From Aquamicrobium sp. LC103 (GTDB lineage: Bacteria > Pseudomonadota > Alphaproteobacteria > Rhizobiales > Rhizobiaceae): a stretch of DNA of 64,000 nt. This document shows, in pieces, positions 7,878 to 17,003 of this stretch (position 1 is the first letter of the stretch; every line of letters starts with the position of its first letter). A program made the translations under genes and the position numbers. The stretch is from positions 124,001 to 188,000 of the forward strand of contig NZ_LBCQ02000009.1 of assembly GCF_001014615.2 (NCBI RefSeq), given 5' to 3'. The notes under the pieces were generated by a model. That model saw only the letters and a program-made list of their open reading frames with translations. It was not told where the DNA came from and searched no databases.

Positions 7878-9482
7878 TCAAACTGCGCGGATCAGGTCGG
7901 CGGCCTTTTCCGCAATCATGATCGTGGGCGCGTAAGTATTGCCGTTGACCAGCACCGGCATGACGGAAGCATCGGCGACATGCAGGCGTGCGACGCCATT
8001 GACCCGAAGCTGCGGATCGACCACGGCGCGCGCGTCCGACCCCATCCGACAGGTGCCGGCGGCATGATAATGCGTCACGGCGGTTGCGCGGATATCGGCC
8101 TCGAACTCGGCCTGCGTGGTAGCCGACCCGGCCGGCTGCATCCGGCGGCCAAGCACCCGTCCGAGCGGACCGGCGCGGACGAGTTCCTGCACCCGTAGCG
8201 CGGCGCGCGCGACAATCCCGATGTCGCGCGGGTCGGAAAAGTAGTTGGGCAGGATCGCCGCATGCGCCAGCGGATCGCCCGATTTCAGCCGCACCTCGCC
8301 CCGGCTGAACGGCGAGCCTTGGTTCAGGAGAAGCGTGAAGCCATGCTCCTTCGGCAGGATGCCGAGCAGCCCCGGCTTGCGGCGGCTCACGATGGCCGGC
8401 GCCATGCTCACCTGCACTTCGCTCAGCGGATCACCGGCATCGGCATGGAAATAGCCCGAGGTGGGAAAGAGACCGCGCGAGAGAACACCGGTGCGGCTGA
8501 AAATGTACTGCAATCCTGCCCGCACCGCACCGAGCGGCCGTGCATGGGTGTAGGCGCTGACAGGAGCCGTGGTGGCATACATCAGCCGATACATGGGGTG
8601 GTTCTGCAGGTTGCTCCCGACCTCGGGGCTGTCGACGGCCACCTTGATACCCTGTTCGCGCAGGTGATCGGCATCGCCGACACCCGACAGCATCAGGAGA
8701 TGGGGCGAATTGACCGCGCCGCCGCACAGAACCACGCCGCGTGAGGCCGCCAGTTGCCGCCGCTCCCCGTTCTGGACGAATTCGACGCCCCGCGCCTCGC
8801 CCGCGTCTATGACGACCCGTGTCACCGTCGCATGGGTCAGAAGCGTGATGTTGCCGCGCCGCATCGCGGGGCGCAGATAGGCCGCCGACGTGCTCGACCG
8901 TAGGCCCCTGCCGATGGTGAGATCGACATGGCCGAATGCTTCCGACGCTTCCGCGTTGAGATCATCAGTCAACGCAAAGCCCGACGCGGCGGCAGACTCC
9001 AGGAACATGTCGCAGACCGGAGCAGTGCCCTGCCCCCGGCTCACCTGCAACGGACCGCTGCCGCCGTGCAGTTCGCTTGCGCCGCGTTCGTTGGTTTCCG
9101 ACTTGCGGAAGTAGGGCAGCACGTCGTCGTAGCCCCATCCCTTCGCGCCCTCGCGCTCCCAGCGGTCATAGTCGCTGCGATGGCCGCGCATGTACATCAT
9201 GCCGTTGATCGAACCCGAGCCGCCGACCACCCGGCCCTGCGCCCAGTAAAGGCCGCGGCCTTCCAGCTGCGGCACCGGTTCGGTCTGGTACGACCAGTTG
9301 AAGCGCGGATCGGTTCCGGTGACCACATTCGCGCCGGGAATGCGCATGATCATCGCATCGTCGCCACCACCCGCTTCCAGCAGCGCGATGCGCAGGTCGC
9401 GGTTCTCGGCAAGCCGTGCGGCCACAACGCATCCGCCAGCACCCGCCCCGACAATCACATAATGGAATTCGCGCACCTTCAT
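7878..9482 (-). CDS. GMC-family FAD oxidoreductase (choline/alcohol dehydrogenase-like), copy A
   Basis: A 534-residue flavoprotein. The dinucleotide-binding motif is VIVGAGAGGCVVAARLAE, and the GMC signature is GRVVGGSGSINGMMYMRGH. The active-site His is in THYHAAGTCRMG, and the C-terminal signature is HVADASVMPVLVNGNTYAPT. Family members oxidise primary alcohols such as choline, polyethylene glycols or aryl alcohols. Its start overlaps the upstream thioesterase-like gene as ATGA. The substrate is unknown; the operon context suggests a hydroxylated precursor that becomes an acyl-CoA. Confidence 0.92.
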   Translation of the reverse strand: MKVREFHYVIVGAGAGGCVVAARLAENRDLRIALLEAGGGDDAMIMRIPGANVVTGTDPRFNWSYQTEPVPQLEGRGLYWAQGRVVGGSGSINGMMYMRGHRSDYDRWEREGAKGWGYDDVLPYFRKSETNERGASELHGGSGPLQVSRGQGTAPVCDMFLESAAASGFALTDDLNAEASEAFGHVDLTIGRGLRSSTSAAYLRPAMRRGNITLLTHATVTRVVIDAGEARGVEFVQNGERRQLAASRGVVLCGGAVNSPHLLMLSGVGDADHLREQGIKVAVDSPEVGSNLQNHPMYRLMYATTAPVSAYTHARPLGAVRAGLQYIFSRTGVLSRGLFPTSGYFHADAGDPLSEVQVSMAPAIVSRRKPGLLGILPKEHGFTLLLNQGSPFSRGEVRLKSGDPLAHAAILPNYFSDPRDIGIVARAALRVQELVRAGPLGRVLGRRMQPAGSATTQAEFEADIRATAVTHYHAAGTCRMGSDARAVVDPQLRVNGVARLHVADASVMPVLVNGNTYAPTIMIAEKAADLIRAV

Positions 9483-9973
9483 CCGCCGATCCTGCGTCCG
9501 TTCTCTCGTGAAAGCAGGCCGGCAGGTGACGCAAGTCCGGCATGTTCGGTTGCAAATTTTTCGAGCGGCTGCCGGACTTCCGCCAGCTCAACAGTCGCCG
9601 CCTTGCGCAGCGAAAGATCGACATGGACCGACACGACGTCGGCAAACGCTGCCCTGTAGCCGTCCCTCACATTCCAGAGTTCGTGGAAATGATGGATCTT
9701 GCGATAGTCGGTCCAGGCAACACGGCTGCGCACCTCGAGCGGATCGTCCAGCAGAAGTTCGCGCTCGTACCGGATCAGGCGCTCCAACCTGAAACACGAG
9801 AATTCTGTGCGGTTGATGTAGTCGTCTCCGACGCCAAACGCCGCGAAGAAATCCTTCTCCGCGATGTCGAAGACAAGATCGTAGGCCGACACGTTCATGT
9901 GCCGGTTGGCGTCGATCCACTCAGGCTTCACCGACACGCGAGTGCCAGTCCAGCCATCCGCCGTCATCTCCAT
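9479..9973 (-). CDS. Hotdog-fold thioesterase-like protein
   Basis: A 164-residue protein resembling the YbgC/4-hydroxybenzoyl-CoA thioesterase and carnitine-operon thioesterase families. WIDANRHMNVSAYDLVFD holds the family pattern in which Asp and His follow an N-terminal strand, and the segment SCFRLERLIRYERELLLDDP matches the central hotdog strands. The ATG at 9973 is chosen because it lies 4 nt after the LivF stop; a start at 10024 would overlap that gene by 47 nt. It shares an ATGA overlap with the following GMC gene. It may release a free acid from CoA. Confidence 0.75.
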   Translation of the reverse strand: MEMTADGWTGTRVSVKPEWIDANRHMNVSAYDLVFDIAEKDFFAAFGVGDDYINRTEFSCFRLERLIRYERELLLDDPLEVRSRVAWTDYRKIHHFHELWNVRDGYRAAFADVVSVHVDLSLRKAATVELAEVRQPLEKFATEHAGLASPAGLLSRENGRRIGG

Positions 9974-9977
9974 GGCG

Positions 9978-10694
9978 CTATCCCGCCGCAGCGGTCTGTC
10001 TGGCTGATGAGGCAAGCCGTGCATCGAGTTCGGAAGCAGGGCAGGAGAACTTCACTTGTCCTCGCTCGATGATCATCGCGCGGTTCGCATAGGGCGCCGT
10101 CACCGACAGGTGCTGCTCGACCACGACGACAGCGGTGCCGCTCTCGGCCCATTTGCGCAGGAAGGCCAGAATGGACGGAAGCAACGCCTGCGCCAGACCC
10201 ATCGACGGCTCATCGCACAGCAGCACCATCGGCTGCGCGATGAAGGCCTGTCCTAGCGCCAGCATCTGCTGCTGGCCGCCAGAAAGGTCTCGCGCATAGA
10301 GCTTCTGCTTCTCCTTCAGGATTGGGAAGACCGAGTAGATCTCCTCCACCGACTGCGCGAAGCCCGCACGGTCGTCGGAAGGACGCGCCGCGACGCCCAT
10401 GCGCAGGTTGTCGTAGACGCTGAGTTCGGGGAACACCCGGTGGCCGTCGAGAACCAGCCGCAGACCTGATTTCGCCACCTGCTCCGGGGCCATGCCCTGC
10501 AGTGGCTTTCCGTCCAGCAGCACTTCGCCGGCCGTGGGCTTGTTGAAGCCCGCGATCGCCCGCATCAGCGTCGACTTGCCAGCGCCGTTCTCGCCGCCAA
10601 TGAGCAGGATTTCCCCCGGCTTCACGTCCAGCGACACGCCCTCGATCACCGGGACAGCGCCGTATCCGGCATATAGATTCCTGACCTCAAGCAC
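9978..10694 (-). CDS. livF: Branched-chain amino acid-type ABC transporter ATPase LivF, system A
   Basis: A 238-residue ATPase. Walker A is GGENGAGKST, the signature LSGGQQQMLALGQ, Walker B VLLCDEPSMGL, and the switch His is in VVEQHLS. The GTG start sits behind GGAGG and overlaps the upstream permease/ATPase fusion gene by 8 nt. It pairs with the fused LivG domain to drive uptake. HAAT transporters of this type in catabolic operons often import aromatic or carboxylic acids rather than amino acids, so the gene symbol denotes family only. Confidence 0.93.
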   Translation of the reverse strand: MLEVRNLYAGYGAVPVIEGVSLDVKPGEILLIGGENGAGKSTLMRAIAGFNKPTAGEVLLDGKPLQGMAPEQVAKSGLRLVLDGHRVFPELSVYDNLRMGVAARPSDDRAGFAQSVEEIYSVFPILKEKQKLYARDLSGGQQQMLALGQAFIAQPMVLLCDEPSMGLAQALLPSILAFLRKWAESGTAVVVVEQHLSVTAPYANRAMIIERGQVKFSCPASELDARLASSARQTAAAG

Positions 10695-12486
10695 GGCGGC
10701 CTCCGATGAACATGTGCTGCACGGCGGGATCGGTGGCCATGCTGGCCGGGTCGCCCGAGGCGACTACCCTTCCCTGTTCCATCACGGTGATGCGGTCCGC
10801 GATCCCCCACACTAGGTCGAGATCGTGCTCAACGAGGATGATCGTCTTGTTCATGCGGCGCGACAGGAAGCGGATCAGCTTGGCGAAGTTCTCGCGCTCG
10901 CTGGAAGAAAGGCCCGCGGCAGGCTCGTCGAAGAGCACCACATCGGCCTCCTTGAGCACCGCACGCATCACCTCGACCAGACGGCGCTGGCCGTGCGAGA
11001 GCAGTTCGGCGCTGTCGTTCTCGAACTCCGCCTCCAGCTCGCCGGCAAGCCGTAGGATGCCGGCAGACGGCGCCTCGGTGCGTGCATCCATGCCAAGCTT
11101 CAGGTTTTCCCACAGCGAGAACTGCGGGAAGATGCGCGGCGTCTGGAAGGTACGTCCCAGCATCGTCGCGATGCGGTCCGCCGGAAGGCGGGTGCAGTCG
11201 CGCCTGTTGATCATGAACGACCCTTCGTTGAGGCGCGACAGACCGGACAGGACATTCAGCAGGCTGGTCTTGCCGGAGCCGTTGGCGCCGATGAGGCCGT
11301 GGATCTCGCCGTTGCGAACCTTGAGATCGACCTTGTCGACAGCCACGACCGCGCCGAACCGCTTGGTTCCGCCCTTGACCTCGACGACCACGTCGTCCGA
11401 GGGCTTGTGCTCCTGGGTTCCTTCGAGCCCTTCGAGGAAGGAGTCGACCCGGAAGGCTTGCTCGCCGCGGCCGGTGACGCCGCGCTTGACACGCCAGCGC
11501 TCGATCGAGCCGACGATGCCGTCGGGGAAGAGCATGATCGCTGCCAGCGTCAGCACGCCGTACATCAGCAGGCGGTATTCAACGAACTGCGCCAGCGCTA
11601 TGTTCGGCAGGATGAAGACGATCCAGATGCCGATGACCGGACCAAGCATCTGCCCGCGTCCACCCACGACGACCGCGAAGAAGAACACGAACGACAGTTC
11701 AACATTGAAGCCCTGCGGGCTCACATAACCGGTGGCCGGCAGATAGAGGATGCCGCAGATGCCTGTGCCGATGGCCGCGATGATGAAGGCGGTGAAGCGC
11801 ATCATGCCCGGCTTGATGCCCAGCGTGCGGGCTGCCTCGGGGCTCACGGCGGCGACGCGCATCTGTCGGCCGAGCCGCGAGCGGCGCAGACCATAGTGGG
11901 TCGCCAGAGTTGCCATCGGCCACAGCGTCACCAGAAGCGTCAGCGGCGAGAAGCCTAGGAACAGGTCGCCATGAATCCAGTCGAGCTTGATCGAAATGCC
12001 GTTGATGCCATTCGTCCACTTGTCGAGCGACATCAGCAGCTGCGGGAAGACGATCGCCGCTGAAAGCGTGACGAAGCCGAGGTGGAAATACTGCACTCGC
12101 AGAGCAGGCAGCGCGAACAGCAGGCCACCCAGGATCGCGGCTCCAAGACCGAGCAGCGCGGACACGCCGAATGACATGCCGTGCAGGCCAAAGGCGATGG
12201 CGGTCACATACGCGCCGATGCCCAGAAGCACGCCCTGGCCGAAGGACTTCTGTCCCGCGTCCACGAACAGGAAGTTCTGAAACACCGAAGCGGCAATGTA
12301 GATGTTGACCAGCTGGAACGTGTGAACCCAGTAAGTATTGCCGATCAGGGTCGGCCCCAGGCCCGTTATCGCGATCAGCGCGATACCGATCCAGAGCTGC
12401 GGCAGGTCGGAGTTGAAGCGCGGCTTCACGGCCCGCTCCTCCACTGCCATGCCGGCGCGCGCGGTCATCGTGTTCACCGTGTTCAT
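10687..12486 (-). CDS. Fused LivM permease-LivG ATPase, system A
   Basis: A 599-residue fusion. Residues 1 to about 335 are a LivM-type permease with eight or more membrane segments and the GRGQMLGPVIGIW region. Residues from about 355 on are a complete LivG ATPase with GANGSGKTSLLN, LLSHGQRRLVEVMRA and VVLFDEPAAGL. LivM-LivG fusions occur in alphaproteobacteria and hold one permease and one ATPase in fixed ratio. It follows the LivH gene with a 1-nt gap. No binding-protein gene belongs to this system inside the window. Confidence 0.92.
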   Translation of the reverse strand: MNTVNTMTARAGMAVEERAVKPRFNSDLPQLWIGIALIAITGLGPTLIGNTYWVHTFQLVNIYIAASVFQNFLFVDAGQKSFGQGVLLGIGAYVTAIAFGLHGMSFGVSALLGLGAAILGGLLFALPALRVQYFHLGFVTLSAAIVFPQLLMSLDKWTNGINGISIKLDWIHGDLFLGFSPLTLLVTLWPMATLATHYGLRRSRLGRQMRVAAVSPEAARTLGIKPGMMRFTAFIIAAIGTGICGILYLPATGYVSPQGFNVELSFVFFFAVVVGGRGQMLGPVIGIWIVFILPNIALAQFVEYRLLMYGVLTLAAIMLFPDGIVGSIERWRVKRGVTGRGEQAFRVDSFLEGLEGTQEHKPSDDVVVEVKGGTKRFGAVVAVDKVDLKVRNGEIHGLIGANGSGKTSLLNVLSGLSRLNEGSFMINRRDCTRLPADRIATMLGRTFQTPRIFPQFSLWENLKLGMDARTEAPSAGILRLAGELEAEFENDSAELLSHGQRRLVEVMRAVLKEADVVLFDEPAAGLSSSERENFAKLIRFLSRRMNKTIILVEHDLDLVWGIADRITVMEQGRVVASGDPASMATDPAVQHMFIGGRRA

Positions 12487-12487
12487 G

Positions 12488-13366
12488 TTACACCTGCCTT
12501 GCCGAAGTGCGGCCGAACAGACCCTGAGGCCGGATCATCAGGATGGTCACCAGGATCAGCAGAGAAGCCATGTCCTGATAGGCACCGCCGATCTGGTACG
12601 CGGTCAGCATCATCACTACGCCGACCAGCGGGCCGCCGATGAGAGTTCCCAGATTGCTGCCCAGTCCGCCTACCACGACGGCCACGAACCCGTTGAGCAC
12701 GTAGCGCAGGGCGGCGTCGGGACTGATGGAGATCACCGGTGCGACGAGAAAGCCTGCCGTGCCGACCAAAAGGCCGGAGATGGCGAAGGACACGAGTTGG
12801 AGACGACGGACCGGAAGCCCGGCGGCACGGGCCGCGTCAAAATCCTGCGAAAGCGCGCTGATCGCAAGGCCGACGAAGGTCCGCGTCATGAACAGCCGCA
12901 GCGCGATGTACCAGAAGATCAGCGCCCCGATTGCCAGCGCATAGGCGCCGGGCGTCCTGACGCCGAGGATGCGGAACGGCGGAACGACGCCCTGTACCGA
13001 ATAGGCGAAAGGCCCCTGGGTGATGAGCATGAGCGCGCCCAGTATCACCGACACAGCCACGGTGGAGATGATCCACGAGTCCTGCTCGACCGAAGAGCGC
13101 AGCGGTATCAGCGTGATCCAGCCCTGGAAGGCCGAGAACAACGCGATCAGACCACCTGCAACCAGAAGCATGAGGACCCACCACCCCAGCCCCACGCCGT
13201 TGGCGAGGAAGAAGGCAAAGAAGCCACCCATGATGAGCAGGTTGCCCTGCGCGAAGTTCAGAATGCGGGTCGCGCCGAACGTGACGTTGAAACTCATCGC
13301 GATCAGGGCGAATATCGACCCGATCGCGATGCCCCGCACGACGATGATGAATACCTCGCTAAGCAT
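12488..13366 (-). CDS. livH: Branched-chain amino acid-type ABC permease LivH, system A
   Basis: A 292-residue inner-membrane permease with about eight hydrophobic segments and the family pattern FGATRILNFAQGNLLIMGGF near the N-terminus, with VVVGGLGSNLGTLIGGPLVG later. The ATG at 13366 is placed by GGGAGGAA 4 nt upstream; a longer reading to 13417 lacks such a site. It is the first gene of the operon running down to 967. The 106 nt between it and the TIM-barrel gene could hold the operon promoter. Confidence 0.92.
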   Translation of the reverse strand: MLSEVFIIVVRGIAIGSIFALIAMSFNVTFGATRILNFAQGNLLIMGGFFAFFLANGVGLGWWVLMLLVAGGLIALFSAFQGWITLIPLRSSVEQDSWIISTVAVSVILGALMLITQGPFAYSVQGVVPPFRILGVRTPGAYALAIGALIFWYIALRLFMTRTFVGLAISALSQDFDAARAAGLPVRRLQLVSFAISGLLVGTAGFLVAPVISISPDAALRYVLNGFVAVVVGGLGSNLGTLIGGPLVGVVMMLTAYQIGGAYQDMASLLILVTILMIRPQGLFGRTSARQV

Positions 13367-13472
13367 GCTTCCTCCCGGTTGCGGGCCGGTCTTCCGCCAT
13401 CGCCCATTTTGTTCCAATGGCTCTGCAGGCGGTCGCCTGCATCGGCTGAACAGACTATTGCTGTCAGCCGGC

Positions 13473-14327
13473 CTATGCCTCTTTTTTCTGTGCGAGGAGT
13501 TCCCTTACCCCCGCGATCGAGAAGCTCGCGGCCGTGGCCGCGTCCATCGCGGCCAGTTCCTGCGAAATGATTTCCACGCTCAGCGGCGCCGTCGTTCCCG
13601 TCGAGGCCACCGTGGCCAGGAAGGCCGCGAGGTCGAAGCTGCCCTTGCCGCATGCCCTGCGGTTCAGCGTGTCCTCTACCAGCGAACCGCGGATTTCCGC
13701 GTCCGCGTCGTTGATCTGCACGTCCAGGATGCGGTCGCCGGGGATGCGCCCGATCTCGGCGAGCGGCACTCCGCCACGAAACACATGCCAGCAATCGATC
13801 ACCAGCCCTGCATTGGGGCAGTCGCCGATCATGTCCATCGCGGCATCCACGTCTGGCGCATCACTCCACGGCACGATCTCCAGCGCAACCGACAATCCGT
13901 GATCCATCGCTCGCGCCGTCAGTTCACGAAAACGTGCGCGCATCGTTTCGCGCGGCAGGTCTCTTCCTGCAAAATCCGATCCGACATTCAGCGTGTGCGC
14001 CCCAAACGCCTGCGCGGCCCGGTATGCGGTCGCCTCGTCATCGCGCGACTGTGCTCCCGCCTCGCCTTCCAGAAACCATTCGAGCAGGAACTCGACCGAA
14101 TGGCATCTGAGGCCATGCCGTTCCAGAATTGCCACGAGGAAGGCGTCGTCATGCCCCTGCGCCCGCAGTGCGCGGTAGTCGCGCAGGTGCAGGCAGAGCC
14201 CGTCATAGTCGGCCTGCCTCAATGCCGTGGCGCGCGCCTCGAAGCCGTGCCTTGCCGGCACCGGCCCGCCGGGCATCACTCCGCTGATCGTGTGCGAACT
14301 GCATAGGATCGCCGGCTTCCAGACCAT
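13473..14327 (-). CDS. Xylose-isomerase-like TIM-barrel protein (sugar phosphate isomerase/epimerase family)
   Basis: A 284-residue AP-endonuclease-2-type TIM barrel. Probable metal ligands lie in VALEIVPW (Glu), GLVIDCWHVF (Asp, His), DVQINDAD and LSVEIIS (Glu). The family covers 3-dehydroshikimate dehydratases, hydroxypyruvate isomerase, inosose dehydratases and epimerases, so the reaction is open. AGGAGG lies just upstream of the ATG at 14327, favouring this start over 14360, which would overlap the MFS gene. It is co-directional with the MFS gene upstream. Confidence 0.82.
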   Translation of the reverse strand: MVWKPAILCSSHTISGVMPGGPVPARHGFEARATALRQADYDGLCLHLRDYRALRAQGHDDAFLVAILERHGLRCHSVEFLLEWFLEGEAGAQSRDDEATAYRAAQAFGAHTLNVGSDFAGRDLPRETMRARFRELTARAMDHGLSVALEIVPWSDAPDVDAAMDMIGDCPNAGLVIDCWHVFRGGVPLAEIGRIPGDRILDVQINDADAEIRGSLVEDTLNRRACGKGSFDLAAFLATVASTGTTAPLSVEIISQELAAMDAATAASFSIAGVRELLAQKKEA

Positions 14328-14356
14328 CGCTGCCTCCTGCTTGCGAGCCTGCACGG

Positions 14357-15568
14357 TCATGCGGCGTCAGGCGAATTGGCCTGCTGCTTCAACCACAGGC
14401 GATAAGAGATCGCGGCAAGTGCCGCCATGACAAGATTGACTGTCGCCAACCCCACAGCCGGGTTGCTGAAGGGCGTGATCGCGACCGAGGCCAGCAGTCC
14501 CATGCCCATCGTGGTGAACCCCGTCAGCGCCGATGCCGCCCCTGCCTTTTCGGGGAAGGAAACAAGGCTGGCCGTATGCATCCCCGGAAGCACGAAGGCG
14601 TTGGAAAACAGCATCATGGCCACGGGCACCGCGACGCCGGCAAGGCTCAGCGGGAAGATCGTCAGCGAGAGCGCGAGAGCGATGGTGCTGACCATAAGAC
14701 CGCCGACGCCGAAGCGGGCCAGCCTGAAGGCGTCCCATCGGGGCGCGGCGAGCCGCAAGCCTAGCGCGCCCAGGACATAGCCCCCGGACACGCACAACAT
14801 CACCACGCCGAACGCGGTGGCGCTGTAGCCCAATTGGCCGATGACGATGAAAGATAGCACCGTCGACTGTGCATAGAAGGTTGCGACCGCGCTGGCGACG
14901 GTCAGCATCGCCCAGACATAGTAGGGATGACGGACGATGCTCGCATAGTCGCGCATCACCCCGCCCATCCCTCCCGCATCGGCGCGCGGCGGTCGGGTCT
15001 CGTGCAGCAGAAGCTGGACCAGAAGCAGGCTGACGCCGCCCAGCAGCACCATCAGGATCAGCGGTGCACGCCAGCCGGCGACCAGCATAGACAGCCCGCC
15101 GATGGCCGGCGCGATGGCGGGTCCGACACCGAGCAGGATCGCCGACAGGTTGAGCACGCGCGCGGAAGCTTCGCCGACAAACAGATCGCGCACGATCGCG
15201 CGCCCGACGACCATCCCTGCCGCCGCGCCGATGCCCTGCATCAACCGGTACAGCGTGAACAGTTCGATGTTGAACGTGGTGACTGCGCCGATCGACCCGG
15301 CAAGATAGAGCGCCATGAAGGCCAGCGTCACCGGCTTGCGGCCGAACCGGTCGGCCAGCGGCCCGCTGACGAGCTGAGCGCCCGCGAAACCTGCAAAATA
15401 CACCGAAAGGGTGAGCTTGACGGCGGCGTCGTTGGCCGCGAATGCCTCGCCCAGTTCTGGCATCGCCGGCGTATAGAGCGCGAGTGACAGCGGCCCCAGC
15501 CCGCCGACAAGTGCAGCCAGCCAAGATGTTCTGCGCTCGCTCATTGCGGGCTTCGGCATGGGTGTCAT
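14357..15568 (-). CDS. MFS transporter, Bcr/CflA drug-resistance subfamily
   Basis: A 403-residue protein with about 12 transmembrane segments. The loop between helices 2 and 3, GPLADRFGRKPV, is the major-facilitator signature, and the N-terminal half ends in LLHETRPPRADA. Bcr/CflA members export drugs or small metabolites by proton antiport. It stands alone upstream of the isomerase-like gene and could export a toxic intermediate of the pathway (inference). The chosen start has GGAG 10 nt upstream; an internal ATG at 15559 is an alternative. Confidence 0.9.
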   Translation of the reverse strand: MTPMPKPAMSERRTSWLAALVGGLGPLSLALYTPAMPELGEAFAANDAAVKLTLSVYFAGFAGAQLVSGPLADRFGRKPVTLAFMALYLAGSIGAVTTFNIELFTLYRLMQGIGAAAGMVVGRAIVRDLFVGEASARVLNLSAILLGVGPAIAPAIGGLSMLVAGWRAPLILMVLLGGVSLLLVQLLLHETRPPRADAGGMGGVMRDYASIVRHPYYVWAMLTVASAVATFYAQSTVLSFIVIGQLGYSATAFGVVMLCVSGGYVLGALGLRLAAPRWDAFRLARFGVGGLMVSTIALALSLTIFPLSLAGVAVPVAMMLFSNAFVLPGMHTASLVSFPEKAGAASALTGFTTMGMGLLASVAITPFSNPAVGLATVNLVMAALAAISYRLWLKQQANSPDAA

Positions 15569-15663
15569 TCGGCGCTCACTCCGGCGGGAAGCACCGCCAT
15601 CTCACGATCCCGACCAAGCGCCATCGTCTGTTGAGATTAGATCAAGTTGTGCGGAGCCTTCGG

Positions 15664-15690
15664 GCATCCGGCGCCGGTAACGCCGGATGC
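15664..15690. terminator. GC-rich hairpin between MFS and beta-propeller genes
   Basis: GCATCCGGCG (15664-15673) and CGCCGGATGC (15681-15690) form a perfect 10-bp stem with a 7-nt loop. It lies about 150 nt beyond the 3' end of the minus-strand beta-propeller gene and has no T-tract. The rest of 15569-15838 holds no convincing gene. Confidence 0.4.
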
Positions 15691-15838
15691 GGGTCGGCGA
15701 GATTATTGATGTGCGCCCGAGCGCCGTGACGTGTTTGAACAGGCCGGTCGGGATCGGCGCCGCCGGCTGGCCTCGTGTGTCGCGGGCTCAGAACCTGCCA
15801 GTCCCAGCCGGATCATTCCACGCGTGATGAAGAACGCC

Positions 15839-16846
15839 TCACCAAAGCTGGTCCGTGAGCTTTGCGCAGGCAATGGAATTGGCCTGGCTTGCCGGCAAAT
15901 GCTTGAAGAAATTGAGGTTCGTCACGCAAATCTCGCCATTGCCGAAGGCTATGCTCGCGGGCGCACCCAATGGTGCTTGCAAGGGGTTACCCAGCTGCTG
16001 TCGCTTCTTTGCATCGGCGCTTACTTTCCAGACCTCGCTGCGCGTTGTCTCTGTCAGGTAGAAATTGCCCTTCTCGTCGACTTCCAGGCCATCCATGTTG
16101 TCATAGCCGAATGCCAGCATCTCGGCCTTGCCGGCCGTACCGTCGTCGTTGATGGGTACCTTGACCAACATCGGAATGCCGCCGGTTACCCCGAAAAGCG
16201 ACTTGCCATCTGCGGCAAGCGCGATGCCGTTGACACCCACCGGATATCCACTGAGCGAACGATCGCCTGGGCTGAACAGCGGATCCTTCGACCAGATCTC
16301 TGCGCTTTTCTGACCGGGGTCGATCTTCCAGATCGCCTGGAGGCTGAGATCCGACAGATAGATATTTCCATCGGGCGCCACGACCGGATCGTCGGGAAAG
16401 CAGAAGGGATATCCATCCGCCCGGGTCACCACCGCTTCGACCTGGCCCGTCGAAATGGTCACCTTGTAGAGACCGGATTTCGTGACGGTGGCATCGCCAC
16501 ATCCCTCAACGGCAAGGTCGGCTTTTGCCGGCCACGGGAACCGCTTGGAGTATTCTGAGAACGCGACATAGAGATGGTCGTTGCCATCCCAATCGATTCC
16601 CACGGTGCTTCCCTTGGCGTCACCGATCACCGTTCGCAGATCGGCGATCTTGGTCGGCTTTCCATCATTGGAAACCTTCATGATCGCCGCGGAATGGAAC
16701 AGGCTGACATAGAAGTTGCCATTTCCATCCCCGATGAGGCCTTCCGGCGCATCATCGAACTGGGCAAAAATGCGCCAGTCTGCTGCCATGGCCTGCGTGA
16801 CAAGAGCCGATGCAAAAAATGTAATTAGCGCGCTAAGACGCAACAT
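15839..16846 (-). CDS. Exported SMP-30/gluconolactonase-like beta-propeller protein
   Basis: A 335-residue protein with a Sec signal peptide (MLRLSALITFFASALVTQAMA) and repeated propeller blades such as GNGNFYVSLFHSAAIMKVSN, DGNIYLSDLSLQAIWKID and KGNFYLTETTRSEVWKVS. This pattern fits the SMP-30/gluconolactonase/NHL-type six-bladed fold, which includes lactonases and strictosidine-synthase-like proteins. It should act in the periplasm. GGGAGAGAG precedes the ATG. It may open a lactone, but no catalytic residue can be assigned safely. The LysR gene lies 157 nt upstream on the same strand. Confidence 0.8.
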   Translation of the reverse strand: MLRLSALITFFASALVTQAMAADWRIFAQFDDAPEGLIGDGNGNFYVSLFHSAAIMKVSNDGKPTKIADLRTVIGDAKGSTVGIDWDGNDHLYVAFSEYSKRFPWPAKADLAVEGCGDATVTKSGLYKVTISTGQVEAVVTRADGYPFCFPDDPVVAPDGNIYLSDLSLQAIWKIDPGQKSAEIWSKDPLFSPGDRSLSGYPVGVNGIALAADGKSLFGVTGGIPMLVKVPINDDGTAGKAEMLAFGYDNMDGLEVDEKGNFYLTETTRSEVWKVSADAKKRQQLGNPLQAPLGAPASIAFGNGEICVTNLNFFKHLPASQANSIACAKLTDQLW

Positions 16847-17003
16847 TACTCTCTCCCATAAGTGGATTACTGGCCCCGCTCAATATTGGATGAGCGACAC
16901 TTTCCACCTGCATCGTCTGTTCGGACTAACGATGCGAGTTGGCTTTTTGAACTGGCTGCACCGGTCTCTGGCTGAATAATTTTCGTCTTCGTCGAACGTG
17001 TCC

